Source: [Mycobacterium] nativiensis
GTDB taxonomy: Bacteria; Actinomycetota; Actinomycetes; Mycobacteriales; Mycobacteriaceae
Length of the DNA stretch: 64,000 nt
Assembly (NCBI RefSeq): GCF_020172685.1
Contig: NZ_CP083986.1
Location: forward strand, 4,172,158 to 4,236,157
Direction: 5' to 3'
Part shown: in pieces, positions 40,094 to 48,981 of the stretch
How the letters are laid out: every line of letters starts with the position of its first letter
Position numbering within the stretch: the first letter of the stretch is position 1
The notes under the pieces: generated by a model
Database searches by the model: none
What the model saw: the letters and a program-made list of their open reading frames with translations, nothing else
Told to the model about the DNA's origin: nothing
Position numbers and translations under genes: made by a program

Positions 40094-41119
40094 CTAGAAA
40101 CCGACTCCATGGATCTCATGCCCTGGCTGCTCCGTGCCGAGGCCGCGGTAGGCGTCTTCGACGGTGGCTCCGTGGTTGATGACGGAGTTCACTTGGCGGG
40201 CAATCGGCATGTTCAGCCCGTGCTTGTTGGCGAACTCCATCACCACGCCGGCGGCCTTGACGCCCTCGGCGACCTGGTTCATCGCCGTGATGATCTCCTC
40301 GATACTCTTGCCGGTGCCGAGTTGTTCGCCGACGTGCCGGTTGCGGCTGCGCTGGCTGGTGCAGGTGACGATCAGATCACCCATCCCAGCCAATCCGGAG
40401 AAGGTGTCGCGGGCCCCGCCCATCGCCTCGCCGAGGTTGGACATCTCGCGCACCGCGCGGGCCATCACCAAGGCGCGAGTGTTCTCACCGATGCCCAGCG
40501 AGTAGCCCATGCCGACCGCTATTGCGTACACGTTCTTCAGCGCACCGGCCATCTCCACCCCCACCACATCGTCGGTGGTGTAGGTCCGAAACCGCTTGGT
40601 GCGGAACAACCCGGCCAGGTTGGCGGCCATATGCTGGTCGGGCATTGCCAGCACCGCCGCGGCCGCATACCCCTCGCCGACCTCGCGGGCGATGTTGGGC
40701 CCGGCCAGGATGCCGGCTGGGTGCCCGGGCAGCACCTCCTCGACGATCTGGCTCATCCGCATGTTGGTGCCCTGCTCCAAGCCTTTGACCAGCGACACCA
40801 CCGGCACCCAGGGCCGCAGCTCGGCGGCCAGTTCGGTCAGCACCCCGCGGAACCCGTGCGAGGGCACCCCCATGACGATGACGTCGGCGCAACCCGCAGC
40901 CTCGGAGAAGTCGGTGGTGGCGCGCAGCGTGTCCGACAGCACGGCAGTATCGCCCAGATAGCGGCTGTTGCGATGGTTCTCGTTGATATCGGCAGCGGTC
41001 TCTGCCGAGCGCACCCATTGCAGCGCCGGGCCGCGCCGCGCGCAGATCGAGGCGACGGTGGTGCCCCAGGATCCGCCACCCAGGACGACGACATTCGGTT
41101 GGCGCTGTGCGGGTGCCAT
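40094..41119 (-). CDS. gpsA: NAD(P)-dependent glycerol-3-phosphate dehydrogenase
   Basis: A 341-residue enzyme that interconverts dihydroxyacetone phosphate and sn-glycerol 3-phosphate, the backbone of phospholipids. The Rossmann loop is VVLGGGSWGTTVA. SLVKGLEQGT, AGPNIAREVGEG, the catalytic lysine in AGALKNVYAIAVG and SRNRHVGEQLG are diagnostic. It starts 5 bases after the phosphofructokinase stop, so the pair forms a glycolysis-to-glycerolipid branch. Its place among lipid catabolic genes suggests a paralogue of the housekeeping gpsA. Confidence 0.92.
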   Translation of the reverse strand: MAPAQRQPNVVVLGGGSWGTTVASICARRGPALQWVRSAETAADINENHRNSRYLGDTAVLSDTLRATTDFSEAAGCADVIVMGVPSHGFRGVLTELAAELRPWVPVVSLVKGLEQGTNMRMSQIVEEVLPGHPAGILAGPNIAREVGEGYAAAAVLAMPDQHMAANLAGLFRTKRFRTYTTDDVVGVEMAGALKNVYAIAVGMGYSLGIGENTRALVMARAVREMSNLGEAMGGARDTFSGLAGMGDLIVTCTSQRSRNRHVGEQLGTGKSIEEIITAMNQVAEGVKAAGVVMEFANKHGLNMPIARQVNSVINHGATVEDAYRGLGTEQPGHEIHGVGF

Positions 41120-41124
41120 AGCGT

Positions 41125-42432
41125 TTACCTCCCGCCGACCGAATCGGTGTCCTGACCAGTCACCGCAAGAACCGTCTGCCAGAGGTAGCCGCCGATATCG
41201 ACCTTCTTTGGCGAAGAGACCGCCAACGGGATCGGTACGTGAGTCAAACGGCGCCGCCAGGAACCGACGACGGTGTCGGTCTTACCCGCCATACCCGCGT
41301 GCACGGCCGCATGCCCTAAACGGAGACAGAAGTTTCCGTCCCTGGCATTGGCGGGGAGACTGCGAATCATGTAACTCGGATCGATGTACTTGATGTTCAC
41401 CGAACGCCCCCCCGACCGAAAGGCATCTTTGACCTGGTCTCTCAAATGGATGCCGATATCGGCGTAGCGGCGATTCCCAGAGGCATCGCACTCCGTTATT
41501 TCGGCAAGAAGGTGCTGACCAGCTCCCTCAGCGACGACGATCACCACGAAACCGTCTCGCTCAATGCGCCGTTCCGCGGCGCGGACGACATCGTCGATGC
41601 TGAACGAGACCTCCGGGATGAGACATACTCCGACCTGGGTGTCCGCCAGCGTCGCAAAGCTGGCGATGAACCCCGAATCGCGGCCCATCAATTTGACCAA
41701 GCCAATGCCGGACCGTGCGCACGACGCCTCCACGTACGCTGCACGCGTCGCCTGCCGAGCCGCTTCGACGGCGGTGTCAAACCCGAACGACATATCGATG
41801 AAAGAGATGTCGTTATCAATGGTTTTCGGCACACCGACAATGGCGATCCCCAGTTCCCGTCGCCGTATTTCCTGAACTATCGAGTGTGCACCCCGTAGCG
41901 TCCCGTCACCACCGATCGTGAACAACAGCCGGATCCCCAACCGCTCAAGCGTATCGACCATCTGATCGACGGGTTGCGGTCCACGGGACGAACCCAGAAC
42001 CGTACCGCCGATTTCATGGATCTGACCCACTCGACGGGGCGTGAGTTCGATCGGCGCCAGCGCGTAGCGCTCCACCAGGCCTTCGTAGCCGAATCGGAAC
42101 CCGTATACCGTGGGGACGCCGTAGTTTTCGTGCAGGCAGAACACAATAGAACGGATTACATCGTTCAGGCCGGGGCAGAGCCCGCCGCACGTCACGATGC
42201 CGCACCTCAGTTCGGCCGGATCGAAGTAGATCTTCTCCCGCGGTCCCGCCAGCTCGAAGGAGGGCGGTTCGACGTCGGCATCCAGTTGGGCCCGCAGTTC
42301 ATCGAGGTCGCTGCGAAACAACAGCCTTTTCTCCGTATCAATGAAACGGCTTGCGCGGAACGGCGAAACAAATCTGCATTCGCCCAGCCGAGCGGTTTCG
42401 AAATCTGACCGCGCCGGTATGGCTACCTTCAC
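41125..42432 (-). CDS. pfkA: 6-phosphofructokinase (ATP-dependent, plant-like/long group)
   Basis: A 435-residue phosphofructokinase. The substrate and nucleotide loops are GGLCPGLNDVIRSIV (about 82-96), TIGGDGTLRGA, PKTIDNDI and the MGRDSGF region. GGDGT rather than GGDDS at the nucleotide site favours ATP over pyrophosphate as donor. The long N-terminal part (~75 residues) is typical of the group that includes plant enzymes. It should phosphorylate fructose 6-phosphate and, with gpsA next to it, could supply glycerol 3-phosphate. Finding both next to a GntR regulator in a catabolic region is unusual. Confidence 0.88.
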   Translation of the reverse strand: MKVAIPARSDFETARLGECRFVSPFRASRFIDTEKRLLFRSDLDELRAQLDADVEPPSFELAGPREKIYFDPAELRCGIVTCGGLCPGLNDVIRSIVFCLHENYGVPTVYGFRFGYEGLVERYALAPIELTPRRVGQIHEIGGTVLGSSRGPQPVDQMVDTLERLGIRLLFTIGGDGTLRGAHSIVQEIRRRELGIAIVGVPKTIDNDISFIDMSFGFDTAVEAARQATRAAYVEASCARSGIGLVKLMGRDSGFIASFATLADTQVGVCLIPEVSFSIDDVVRAAERRIERDGFVVIVVAEGAGQHLLAEITECDASGNRRYADIGIHLRDQVKDAFRSGGRSVNIKYIDPSYMIRSLPANARDGNFCLRLGHAAVHAGMAGKTDTVVGSWRRRLTHVPIPLAVSSPKKVDIGGYLWQTVLAVTGQDTDSVGGR

Positions 42433-42485
42433 GTCGTCAGCTTCACCGATGCGGCTGTCGCGCGCCTCCTTCGGCAGGGCCCAAT

Positions 42486-42506
42486 ATGCTCCCCCCTTCG
42501 GGGCAT
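42486..42506. terminator. short hairpin between GntR gene and phosphofructokinase gene
   Basis: ATGC-t-CCCC and GGGGCAT arms around a CCTTC loop, in the 90-base gap after the GntR stop. A 7-bp stem with a bulge and no U-tract, so termination is uncertain. Confidence 0.35.
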
Positions 42507-42522
42507 GCTCTCGAGGTTGCCG

Positions 42523-43326
42523 TCAGCTGCGGCAACCCGACTCAGTATCAGGGTGCGCGACAAGCTCCCGGACGACGATCGCATCGCGTTGACCCGATTC
42601 GGCCAACTCGTCGGCGTAGCTGTGTACGTGTCGGCACATCCGCCGGGCGGCCGCTGCGTCGTCGCGCTCCCGGATCGCTGCGGTTATCGCCCGGTGTGCC
42701 TTGGCGGTGGCCGCGCGGATCTCAGAGTCGATGAACGCGGCGTTCTCGGTGCCGGCGTAGATGGCTTGAGACAAGGCGATCATGAATCCCATCAACAGCT
42801 CATTGTGACTGGCCATCGTCACACCGACATGCCAGTCCAGGTTGGCCTGCAGGAATTGCGCGAGGTCAGCCTCCGGGTCGGCGATCGCCTGGTTGGCTCG
42901 GTCAAGTTCAGCCAGGTCCTCGTCGGTGCGGTTGCGGGCGGCGAGCTCGGCGCAGAACGGCTCCAACGCTTCCCTGGTCTCCATCAGGTCGACGAGCTTT
43001 ATGTGCTGACCGCGGATGAGCATGGTCACCGAGTTGACCATCGACTTGGTGGTGGGCCGCTGGACGAAGGCACCGCCGGCCCGCCCCGGCTTGACCCGAA
43101 CAAGGTTCTGCACTTCCAGGATGCGCAGTGCTTCACGCACCGTGGCCCGGCTCATCTGCGTCTGCTTGACCAGCTCACGTTCCGCCGGCAGTGCAGCGCC
43201 CTCGGCGAGTTCGCCGTTCAGAATTCGCTCCCGGAGCTCCCCTGCGAGGACATCGGAGGATTTCGGGACATCGACAGGGCTCAGCCTGATGTCGGACCGC
43301 GGGGGTGTTGTATTCGCTGGTTCCAT
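42523..43326 (-). CDS. GntR-family regulator (FadR/FCD subfamily)
   Basis: A 267-residue regulator. The winged helix-turn-helix is LAGELRERILNGELAEGAALPAERE... up to MSRATVREALRILEVQNLV (about 20-75); the C-terminal FCD domain includes ETREALEPFCAELAA and the ligand/metal-site histidines in LDWHVGVTMASHNEL and MCRHVHSY. ATG 43326 follows GAGGGG. It faces the acyl-CoA dehydrogenase at 43432 across 105 bases that contain a TGGTCAGACC core, matching the GGT-N3-ACC operator type of this subfamily. It likely controls the 43432-56254 run and itself, with an acyl-CoA or acid as ligand. Confidence 0.87.
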   Translation of the reverse strand: MEPANTTPPRSDIRLSPVDVPKSSDVLAGELRERILNGELAEGAALPAERELVKQTQMSRATVREALRILEVQNLVRVKPGRAGGAFVQRPTTKSMVNSVTMLIRGQHIKLVDLMETREALEPFCAELAARNRTDEDLAELDRANQAIADPEADLAQFLQANLDWHVGVTMASHNELLMGFMIALSQAIYAGTENAAFIDSEIRAATAKAHRAITAAIRERDDAAAARRMCRHVHSYADELAESGQRDAIVVRELVAHPDTESGCRS

Positions 43327-43346
43327 CCCGCACCCCTCATGGTTTA

Positions 43347-43356
43347 TGGTCAGACC
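43347..43356. promoter_or_regulatory. probable GntR/FadR-type operator TGGTCAGACC
   Basis: Contains the GGT-CAG-ACC core; FadR-subfamily regulators bind TNGTNNNACNA-like sites. It lies 21 bases upstream of the GntR start and 75 bases upstream of the acyl-CoA dehydrogenase start, as expected for a repressor site shared by divergent genes. A wider ATGGT-N12-ACCAT repeat overlaps it (43346-43367). Confidence 0.5.
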
Positions 43357-43431
43357 GAAGATACCATTGATTACCTTCGTCCGTTGCCCCGTAGTCGAAC
43401 GGGTCGCGGCCGATCGGCGGGAGGAGCGGCC

Positions 43432-44511
43432 ATGCACTGGGAGCTTTCCGATGAACAGGAGCTGTTCACCACATCGTTGCGCGAATGGTTGACCGACCGC
43501 GCCGACTCATCAGCGGTGCGCAGCTGGTGCGATGGCTCCGATCCCACCGGCTTCGAACGGCTTTTCAACGGCGAGGGTTGGGCCGGGGTCGGGTTCGACG
43601 AGAACCTCGGCGGCCAGGGCGGCGGGCTGCTGGAACTCGCGCTCACCGCGCGGGAGCTGGGGCGAGCAGCGGCGCCGTCTGCTAGCTGGCTGCAGTCGGC
43701 GATGATCCTCCCGGCCCTCGTCGACGAACCGGCGTTGGTTCGCACCGCCCTGGAGTCCGGCGAAGGGACCGCATTGGCCGTGCGCGCCGACCGCATCCCG
43801 ATGGCAGCTGCAACGGTGCAGAGTTCTGACGACCGACTGCACGGGCAGATCCCTTGCGTTCTGGGCGCCGCCCGGTCGCGGCGGTTGCTGGTGCCAGTCC
43901 ATGATGGCCAGGCCACGTCATTGTGGCTGGTCGACTGCGCGGACCCGGGCGTCGAGGTGAGACCCAGGCCCCTGCTGGACCGTTCACGGGATGTCGCAGA
44001 TGTCGCCCTTGACAACATCACCGCACGCCGGTTGGAGGTGGATGCCAACTCAGCGCTCGATGAGATCGCCTCCAGGGCAGCGGTCCTGATAGCCGCCGAC
44101 GCCCTGGGAGCTTGCGAACGGCTGCTGCAGCTGTCCGTCGACTACAGCAAGCAACGCCAGCAGTTCGGCCGGCCGATCGGAGCGTTCCAAGCCGTCAAAC
44201 ACGCCGCAGCACAGATGCTGGTCACCGTGGAATCCTCGATGTCCATCGTGTACTACGCGGCGCAATCAACCGAGGAAGGACTGCCCGACCGTGCGACACA
44301 CGCCGCTGTAGCAAAAGCACAGGTCACCGGCCACGGGGCCGAACTCGCCGACAGTGCGCTGACCTTGCATGGAGCCATCGGCTACACCTGGGAACACGAT
44401 CTACATCTGTTCTACAAGCGGGCCAAGCTCGACCGGGTGCTGTTTGGCGCACCATCGGCGTGGAACGCGCGCATCGCGGACGCACTGCCGCTCCTGCCCG
44501 TACCCGCCTGA
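43432..44511 (+). CDS. acyl-CoA dehydrogenase-like protein, no C-terminal catalytic Glu
   Basis: A 359-residue member of the acyl-CoA dehydrogenase fold. It has the N-terminal helical domain (WELSDEQELFTTSLREWL) and the SKQRQQFGRPIGAFQAVKH segment, then LHGAIGYTWEHDLHLF and KLDRVLFGAPSAW. No glutamate is seen at either of the two usual base positions. Such members typically form the non-catalytic partner in alpha2-beta2 mycobacterial FadE heterotetramers. The acyl-CoA dehydrogenase at 44623 is the obvious candidate partner. GGGAGGAG lies upstream of the ATG. Confidence 0.85.
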   Translation: MHWELSDEQELFTTSLREWLTDRADSSAVRSWCDGSDPTGFERLFNGEGWAGVGFDENLGGQGGGLLELALTARELGRAAAPSASWLQSAMILPALVDEPALVRTALESGEGTALAVRADRIPMAAATVQSSDDRLHGQIPCVLGAARSRRLLVPVHDGQATSLWLVDCADPGVEVRPRPLLDRSRDVADVALDNITARRLEVDANSALDEIASRAAVLIAADALGACERLLQLSVDYSKQRQQFGRPIGAFQAVKHAAAQMLVTVESSMSIVYYAAQSTEEGLPDRATHAAVAKAQVTGHGAELADSALTLHGAIGYTWEHDLHLFYKRAKLDRVLFGAPSAWNARIADALPLLPVPA

Positions 44512-44622
44512 CCCAACGGCCGCACCGACAGGTTCCATGTCGAGCTTCCCTTTTGGTCTGTCCATTAGTATCATTCTCACGTCAGGTTGATTTTTCCTAA
44601 GGTTCGTCGAGCGGGGAGCGTT
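44512..44622. other. intergenic region between the two acyl-CoA dehydrogenase genes
   Basis: 111 bases, the largest gap inside the 43432-56254 run. It holds GGGGAG just before the GTG start of the next gene. An internal promoter is possible but no clear -10/-35 pair is seen. Confidence 0.35.
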
Positions 44623-45789
44623 GTGGACTTTGAGTTGAACGAGGATCAGCAGACGATCCGCACTGCCGTTGCCGAGCTGGCCGGCAAGTTCGACGATCAC
44701 TACTGGATGACCAAAGACCAGAACCACGAGTTTCCGACCGAGTTCTACAACGCGTTCGCCCAAGGCGGTTGGCTCGGCATCACCACCCCGGAGGAATACG
44801 GTGGTCACGGTTTCGGCATCACCGAGGCCTCGATCCTGCTGGAGGAAGTCGCGGCCAGCGGCGCCGGAATGAACGGCGCCAGCTCGATGCACATGTCGAT
44901 CTTCGGTATGCATCCGGTGATCGTGCACGGCTCCGAGGAACTCAAGGCGCGCACACTGCCCCGCATCGTCACCGGTGACCTGCACGTGTGTTTCGGCGTT
45001 ACCGAACCGGGCGCGGGGCTCGACACCACCAAGGTCACCACCTTCGCCAAACGTGAAGGCGACCACTACGTCGTCAGCGGCCGCAAGGTGTGGATCTCCA
45101 AAGCACTGGAATCGGAGAAAGTGCTGCTGCTCACGCGCACCACGAAATTCGAGGATGCCGCACGCAAAACCGATGGCCTCACCCTGTTCCTCACCGACCT
45201 GGACCGCAGCAAGGTCGACATCCGCCCTATCCCCAAGATGGGCCGAAACGCCGTGTCCTCCAACGAGTTGTTCATCGACGGACTCGAAGTTCCCGTCGAG
45301 GACCGCGTCGGTGAGGAAGGCAAGGGTTTCCGGTATATCCTCGACGGCCTGAACCCCGAGCGGTGCCTGATCGCCGCCGAGGCGTTGGGCATGGGGCGCG
45401 CTGCACTGCGCACCGCGGTGCGTTACGGCAACGAGCGCGAGGTGTTCGGCCGGCCGATCGGAAAAAACCAGGGCATCCAGTTTCCGCTGGCCGACTCGCT
45501 GGCCCGCCTCGATGCCGCCGAGCTGATGCTCCGCAAGGCCACCTGGCTCTACGACAACGGCAAACCCTGTGGACGCGAAGCCAATACGGCTAAATACTTG
45601 TGCGCCGACGCCGGGTTCGACGCGGCCGATCGCGCACTGCAAACTCACGGCGGCATGGGGTACTCCGAGGAGTACCACGTCGCCCGATACTTCCGGGAGG
45701 CTCGGTTGACACGCATTGCCCCGATCAGTCAGGAGATGGTCCTCAACTATCTGGGCGAGCACGTCCTGGGCCTCCCGAGGAGCTACTGA
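44623..45789 (+). CDS. acyl-CoA dehydrogenase (isovaleryl-CoA-dehydrogenase-like base position)
   Basis: A 388-residue acyl-CoA dehydrogenase. It has VTEPGAGLDTTKV, a NEREVFGRPIGKNQGIQFPLAD segment and LQTHGGMGYSEEYHVARYFR. At the C-terminus the usual YEGT is replaced by IAPISQEM, so the common base is absent. Helix G instead has LNPERCLIAAE, placing Glu where isovaleryl-CoA dehydrogenase has its base, so it should be catalytic. GTG 44623 with GGGGAG upstream is chosen; an extended frame begins at 44587. Its stop overlaps the following SDR start (TGATG). Confidence 0.88.
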   Translation: MDFELNEDQQTIRTAVAELAGKFDDHYWMTKDQNHEFPTEFYNAFAQGGWLGITTPEEYGGHGFGITEASILLEEVAASGAGMNGASSMHMSIFGMHPVIVHGSEELKARTLPRIVTGDLHVCFGVTEPGAGLDTTKVTTFAKREGDHYVVSGRKVWISKALESEKVLLLTRTTKFEDAARKTDGLTLFLTDLDRSKVDIRPIPKMGRNAVSSNELFIDGLEVPVEDRVGEEGKGFRYILDGLNPERCLIAAEALGMGRAALRTAVRYGNEREVFGRPIGKNQGIQFPLADSLARLDAAELMLRKATWLYDNGKPCGREANTAKYLCADAGFDAADRALQTHGGMGYSEEYHVARYFREARLTRIAPISQEMVLNYLGEHVLGLPRSY

Positions 45790-46556
45790 TGACCAAGCAG
45801 CGTGACGTCTTCCGTCTCGACAACCGTGCAGCACTGGTCACCGGCGCGGGAAGCGGCGTCGGCGCGGCGATCGCCCGCGCCTTCGCTACCGCCGGTGCCG
45901 CGGTATTGGTGACCGATATCGACAAGGACGCGGCCGCGGCCACCGTCGAGTCGATAACCGCGGCCGGCGGTACCGCAAAACCATTCGCCCTCGATGTGCG
46001 CGACTCCGTCGCCGCCAGCGAAGCCGCAGCCGCCGCCGCCGAACTCGGCGATGGCGACCTGCACATCCTGGTCAACAACGCGGGCGCCATCGCCCCGGCG
46101 ATGTTCGAGAACCTCTCGGAGGAGAACTTTCGCCGCATCGTCGACATCCACCTGGTCGGCAGCTTCGTGTGCAGCCAGGCTGCGCTTGGACATCTGGCCG
46201 GCGACGGTACCGGGCGTATCATCAACGTGACCTCCGCGGCAGGGCTGACCGGGACTATCGGGCAGGCCAACTACGGGGCCGCCAAAGCCGGGATCATCGG
46301 GCTTACCAAGTCGCTCGCCCGTGAGCTGGCCCGCAAGTCGGTCACCGTGAATGCAGTCGCGCCGCTGGCCGCGACTGCGATGACCGAAAACATTCGCAGC
46401 AATGAGAAGCTGGCAGCCAAGACCCTGGCCCGAATACCGTTGGGACGCTGGGCCTACCCGGATGAAATCGCGCCGACGTTTGTCTTTCTGGCCTCCGACG
46501 CCGCGTCTTACATCACCGGTCAGGTGCTGCCGGTCGACGGCGGGACGGTGATCTGA
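45789..46556 (+). CDS. short-chain dehydrogenase/reductase (3-hydroxyacyl-CoA dehydrogenase-like)
   Basis: A 255-residue classical SDR. Cofactor loop TGAGSGVGAAIA, acidic DID after beta-2 (suggesting NAD preference), NNAG, the catalytic Ser in NVTSAAG and Tyr/Lys in YGAAK, and C-terminal SYITGQVLPVDGG. In this operon, between an acyl-CoA dehydrogenase and a thiolase, it most likely oxidises a beta-hydroxyacyl-CoA. Translationally coupled on both sides (TGATG overlaps). Confidence 0.87.
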   Translation: MTKQRDVFRLDNRAALVTGAGSGVGAAIARAFATAGAAVLVTDIDKDAAAATVESITAAGGTAKPFALDVRDSVAASEAAAAAAELGDGDLHILVNNAGAIAPAMFENLSEENFRRIVDIHLVGSFVCSQAALGHLAGDGTGRIINVTSAAGLTGTIGQANYGAAKAGIIGLTKSLARELARKSVTVNAVAPLAATAMTENIRSNEKLAAKTLARIPLGRWAYPDEIAPTFVFLASDAASYITGQVLPVDGGTVI

Positions 46557-47758
46557 TGGGCCGCAAGGTAACCGGCCCCTTCGCATCGACGGGCCGTGAG
46601 GTCTACATCGCCGAAGCGGTGCGCACCCCGACAGGAAGATCCCATCCGGAACGCGGCTGGTACCGCGATACTCACCCGAACGCGATGCTGGCCGCGTGTT
46701 ACACCGAACTGGTCATCCGAAGCGGCATCGACCCGAAAGTGGTCGAGGATCTGGTGATCGGCTGCACCGCCCCGTTCGGTGAGCAGTCCCGCAACATCGC
46801 CCGCAACGCCTGGCTGCAGGCCGGCTATCCGCCCGAAGTACCGGCTACCACGCTGGACCGACGCTGTGGCTCGGCGCAAACCGCGGTGGAAATGGCAGCC
46901 GCCTTGGTGGCCTCGGGCACCCACGACGTCGTGATCGCCGGTGGGGTGGAACACATGGGTCACGTCCCCATCGACTCCCCCGCCAAGATCTCTGAATTGT
47001 TCGGCGATCCCTGGCCGGCCGAACTGCGCGACCACTACACCTTTGTGCACCAGGGTGAAAGCGCCGAGCTGATCGCCGACCGCTGGCAGCTGGGCCGCGA
47101 GGATATGGACACCTTTGCCGCTCGGTCGCACCAGCACGCCGTCAAGGCCATCGCCGACGGCCGGTTCGCCGCCGAGATGATTCCGATGACGCTCGACGGA
47201 CAACTCCGCACCAGCGACCAGTGCGTACGCCCGGAGACCACGGTGGATACCCTGGCCAATCTGAAGCCCGTATTCCGCAAGGAGGGCGGGCGAGTCACCG
47301 CCGGGTCGTCGTCGCCGATCAGTGACGGAGCCGCCGGGGTGCTGCTGTGCTCCGGTGATGCGGCGCGACGGCTGGGGCTGCGACTGCGGGCCCGGATCGT
47401 TGACCAGACCACCGTCGGCGTAGACCCGATCATCATGTTGACCGGCCCCATCCCCGCCACCCGCAAATTACTGCAACGCAACAACCTCGGGGTCGACGAC
47501 ATCGACCTGTTCGAGATCAATGAGGCCTTCTCCTCGGTGGTGCTGGCCTGGCAGCACGAGCTGCGGCCCGACATGGACCGGGTCAACGTCAACGGAGGGG
47601 CGATCGCGTTGGGTCACGCCGTCGGCGCCACCGGGGCCCGGCTGATCGCCACCCTGGTCGCCGAACTGGACCGCCGCGAGGCCGACCTGGGCCTGGTGAC
47701 GATGTGCTGTGGTGGCGGGCTGGGTACGGGAACGCTGATCCAACGAGTCTCGACATGA
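46556..47758 (+). CDS. thiolase (acetyl-CoA acyltransferase, FadA5/FadA6-like)
   Basis: A 400-residue thiolase. The nucleophilic cysteine lies in TLDRRCGSAQTAVEM, the histidine in GGAIALGHAVGATGARL and the second cysteine in MCCGGGLGTG. The DRRCGSAQ form of the first motif is common in actinobacterial thiolases for bulky substrates such as steroid-derived acyl-CoAs. Coupled to the SDR upstream (TGATG) and the CoA-transferase downstream (ATGA). It cleaves a beta-ketoacyl-CoA in the degradation pathway. Confidence 0.92.
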   Translation: MGRKVTGPFASTGREVYIAEAVRTPTGRSHPERGWYRDTHPNAMLAACYTELVIRSGIDPKVVEDLVIGCTAPFGEQSRNIARNAWLQAGYPPEVPATTLDRRCGSAQTAVEMAAALVASGTHDVVIAGGVEHMGHVPIDSPAKISELFGDPWPAELRDHYTFVHQGESAELIADRWQLGREDMDTFAARSHQHAVKAIADGRFAAEMIPMTLDGQLRTSDQCVRPETTVDTLANLKPVFRKEGGRVTAGSSSPISDGAAGVLLCSGDAARRLGLRLRARIVDQTTVGVDPIIMLTGPIPATRKLLQRNNLGVDDIDLFEINEAFSSVVLAWQHELRPDMDRVNVNGGAIALGHAVGATGARLIATLVAELDRREADLGLVTMCCGGGLGTGTLIQRVST

Positions 47759-48981
47759 TCGATTTCGGCCGGTACTTGGCTGCGGGCGCCGGGGTCTGGT
47801 GGGGCCAGGCCGCCGCCGAACCGCGCCCACTGGTCGACGCGCTGTTGGCCCAGCACGACCAGATCGGCCCACTGCGGGTCTTCACCGGCCTTAGCTGGAA
47901 TGACCAACTTGCGACCAGCATGCCCGATGACGTGTCCATGGTGTCCTATGGCGGGCTCGGCGAGCTTCGGGAGTTCAGCAAGGCCGGGCGACTCGACGTG
48001 GTGCCCTGCCACTATTCCGCGCTACCGCGGATGTTCGCCGAGCGTCGGCTACCCTGCGACGTCGGTCTGATACAAGTGTCACCGCCCGACGCCGAAGGCA
48101 GGTGCTCACTGGGCATTGGCGTCGACTACGTCGCCGACGCAATCCCGCACACCCCGATACTGATCGCCGAGATCAACCAGCGGATGCCGGCTACGCAAGG
48201 CACCCAACGGATTCCGCTCGACCGGTTCGCTGCAACGATCACCACCGATCGGCCGCTGGCCGAAGATCCCACCCGGGCGCCAGGTACCACCGAGCTAAGC
48301 ATCGCCACGCACGTCGGCGAACTCGTCGATAGCGGCGACACCGTGCAGTTGGGAGTCGGCTCGCTGGGTGCTGCGATCCTCGACGCCTTGGCCGGGCATG
48401 AGGATTTGGGCTTTCACACCGGCATGGTTACCGACGGGCTGCTCCGGCTGGTCGACAAGGGCGTCGTGACCGGTGCGTGCAAGGAGATCGACCCCGGGCT
48501 GATCATTGCCGGCACCGCACTGGGTTCGACCGAGCTGTATAACCGGGTGCCCGAGTTGCCCGCCAGGTTTCTGCCAACCAGCTATACGCATAGCCCGGAG
48601 GTACTTTCGCAGCTGCACTCACTGGTGTCCGTCAACTTCGCAGTCGAAGTCGACCTCACCGGCCAGGTGGGTGCAGAGGTGTCCCACGGCGTGTACGTCG
48701 GCGCGGTCGGCGGACAGGTCGACTTCGCCCGCGCTGCCGCATTAACCGGCAAGCGATCCATCATCGCGCTGCGGGCCACCTCGCGCGGCGCCTCGACCAT
48801 CAAGCCGGCGCTTGAAGGCGGGGTGGTCACCACAGCACGTTCCGACGTCGACACCGTCGTCACCGAATACGGCGTCGCGCATCTGCGCGGCTGCAGCCTC
48901 ACCGAGCGGGCCCGCCGGCTGTGCGCGATCGCCGCCCCGGAGTTCCGCGACCAACTCGAGCTGGAAAGGAATAGATTGTGA
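47755..48981 (+). CDS. acetyl-CoA hydrolase/transferase family protein (class I CoA-transferase)
   Basis: A 408-residue protein of the Cat1/4-hydroxybutyrate CoA-transferase family. The presumed catalytic glutamate is in SVNFAVEVDLTGQVGAE. GAVGGQVDFARAA, LQLGVG-type substrate loop (TVQLGVGSLGAA) and VVTEYGVAHLRG near the end are family signatures. It moves CoA between an acyl-CoA and a free acid, saving ATP in recycling CoA, or hydrolyses a thioester. It overlaps both neighbours by four bases (ATGA, GTGA). Confidence 0.88.
   Translation: MIDFGRYLAAGAGVWWGQAAAEPRPLVDALLAQHDQIGPLRVFTGLSWNDQLATSMPDDVSMVSYGGLGELREFSKAGRLDVVPCHYSALPRMFAERRLPCDVGLIQVSPPDAEGRCSLGIGVDYVADAIPHTPILIAEINQRMPATQGTQRIPLDRFAATITTDRPLAEDPTRAPGTTELSIATHVGELVDSGDTVQLGVGSLGAAILDALAGHEDLGFHTGMVTDGLLRLVDKGVVTGACKEIDPGLIIAGTALGSTELYNRVPELPARFLPTSYTHSPEVLSQLHSLVSVNFAVEVDLTGQVGAEVSHGVYVGAVGGQVDFARAAALTGKRSIIALRATSRGASTIKPALEGGVVTTARSDVDTVVTEYGVAHLRGCSLTERARRLCAIAAPEFRDQLELERNRL

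Noticed and set aside
44560..44585. Third GAGAAT/ATTCTC operator copy (ATTCTC near 44574)
   Set aside because: Only one half-site is present without an inverted partner, so chance occurrence is likely.
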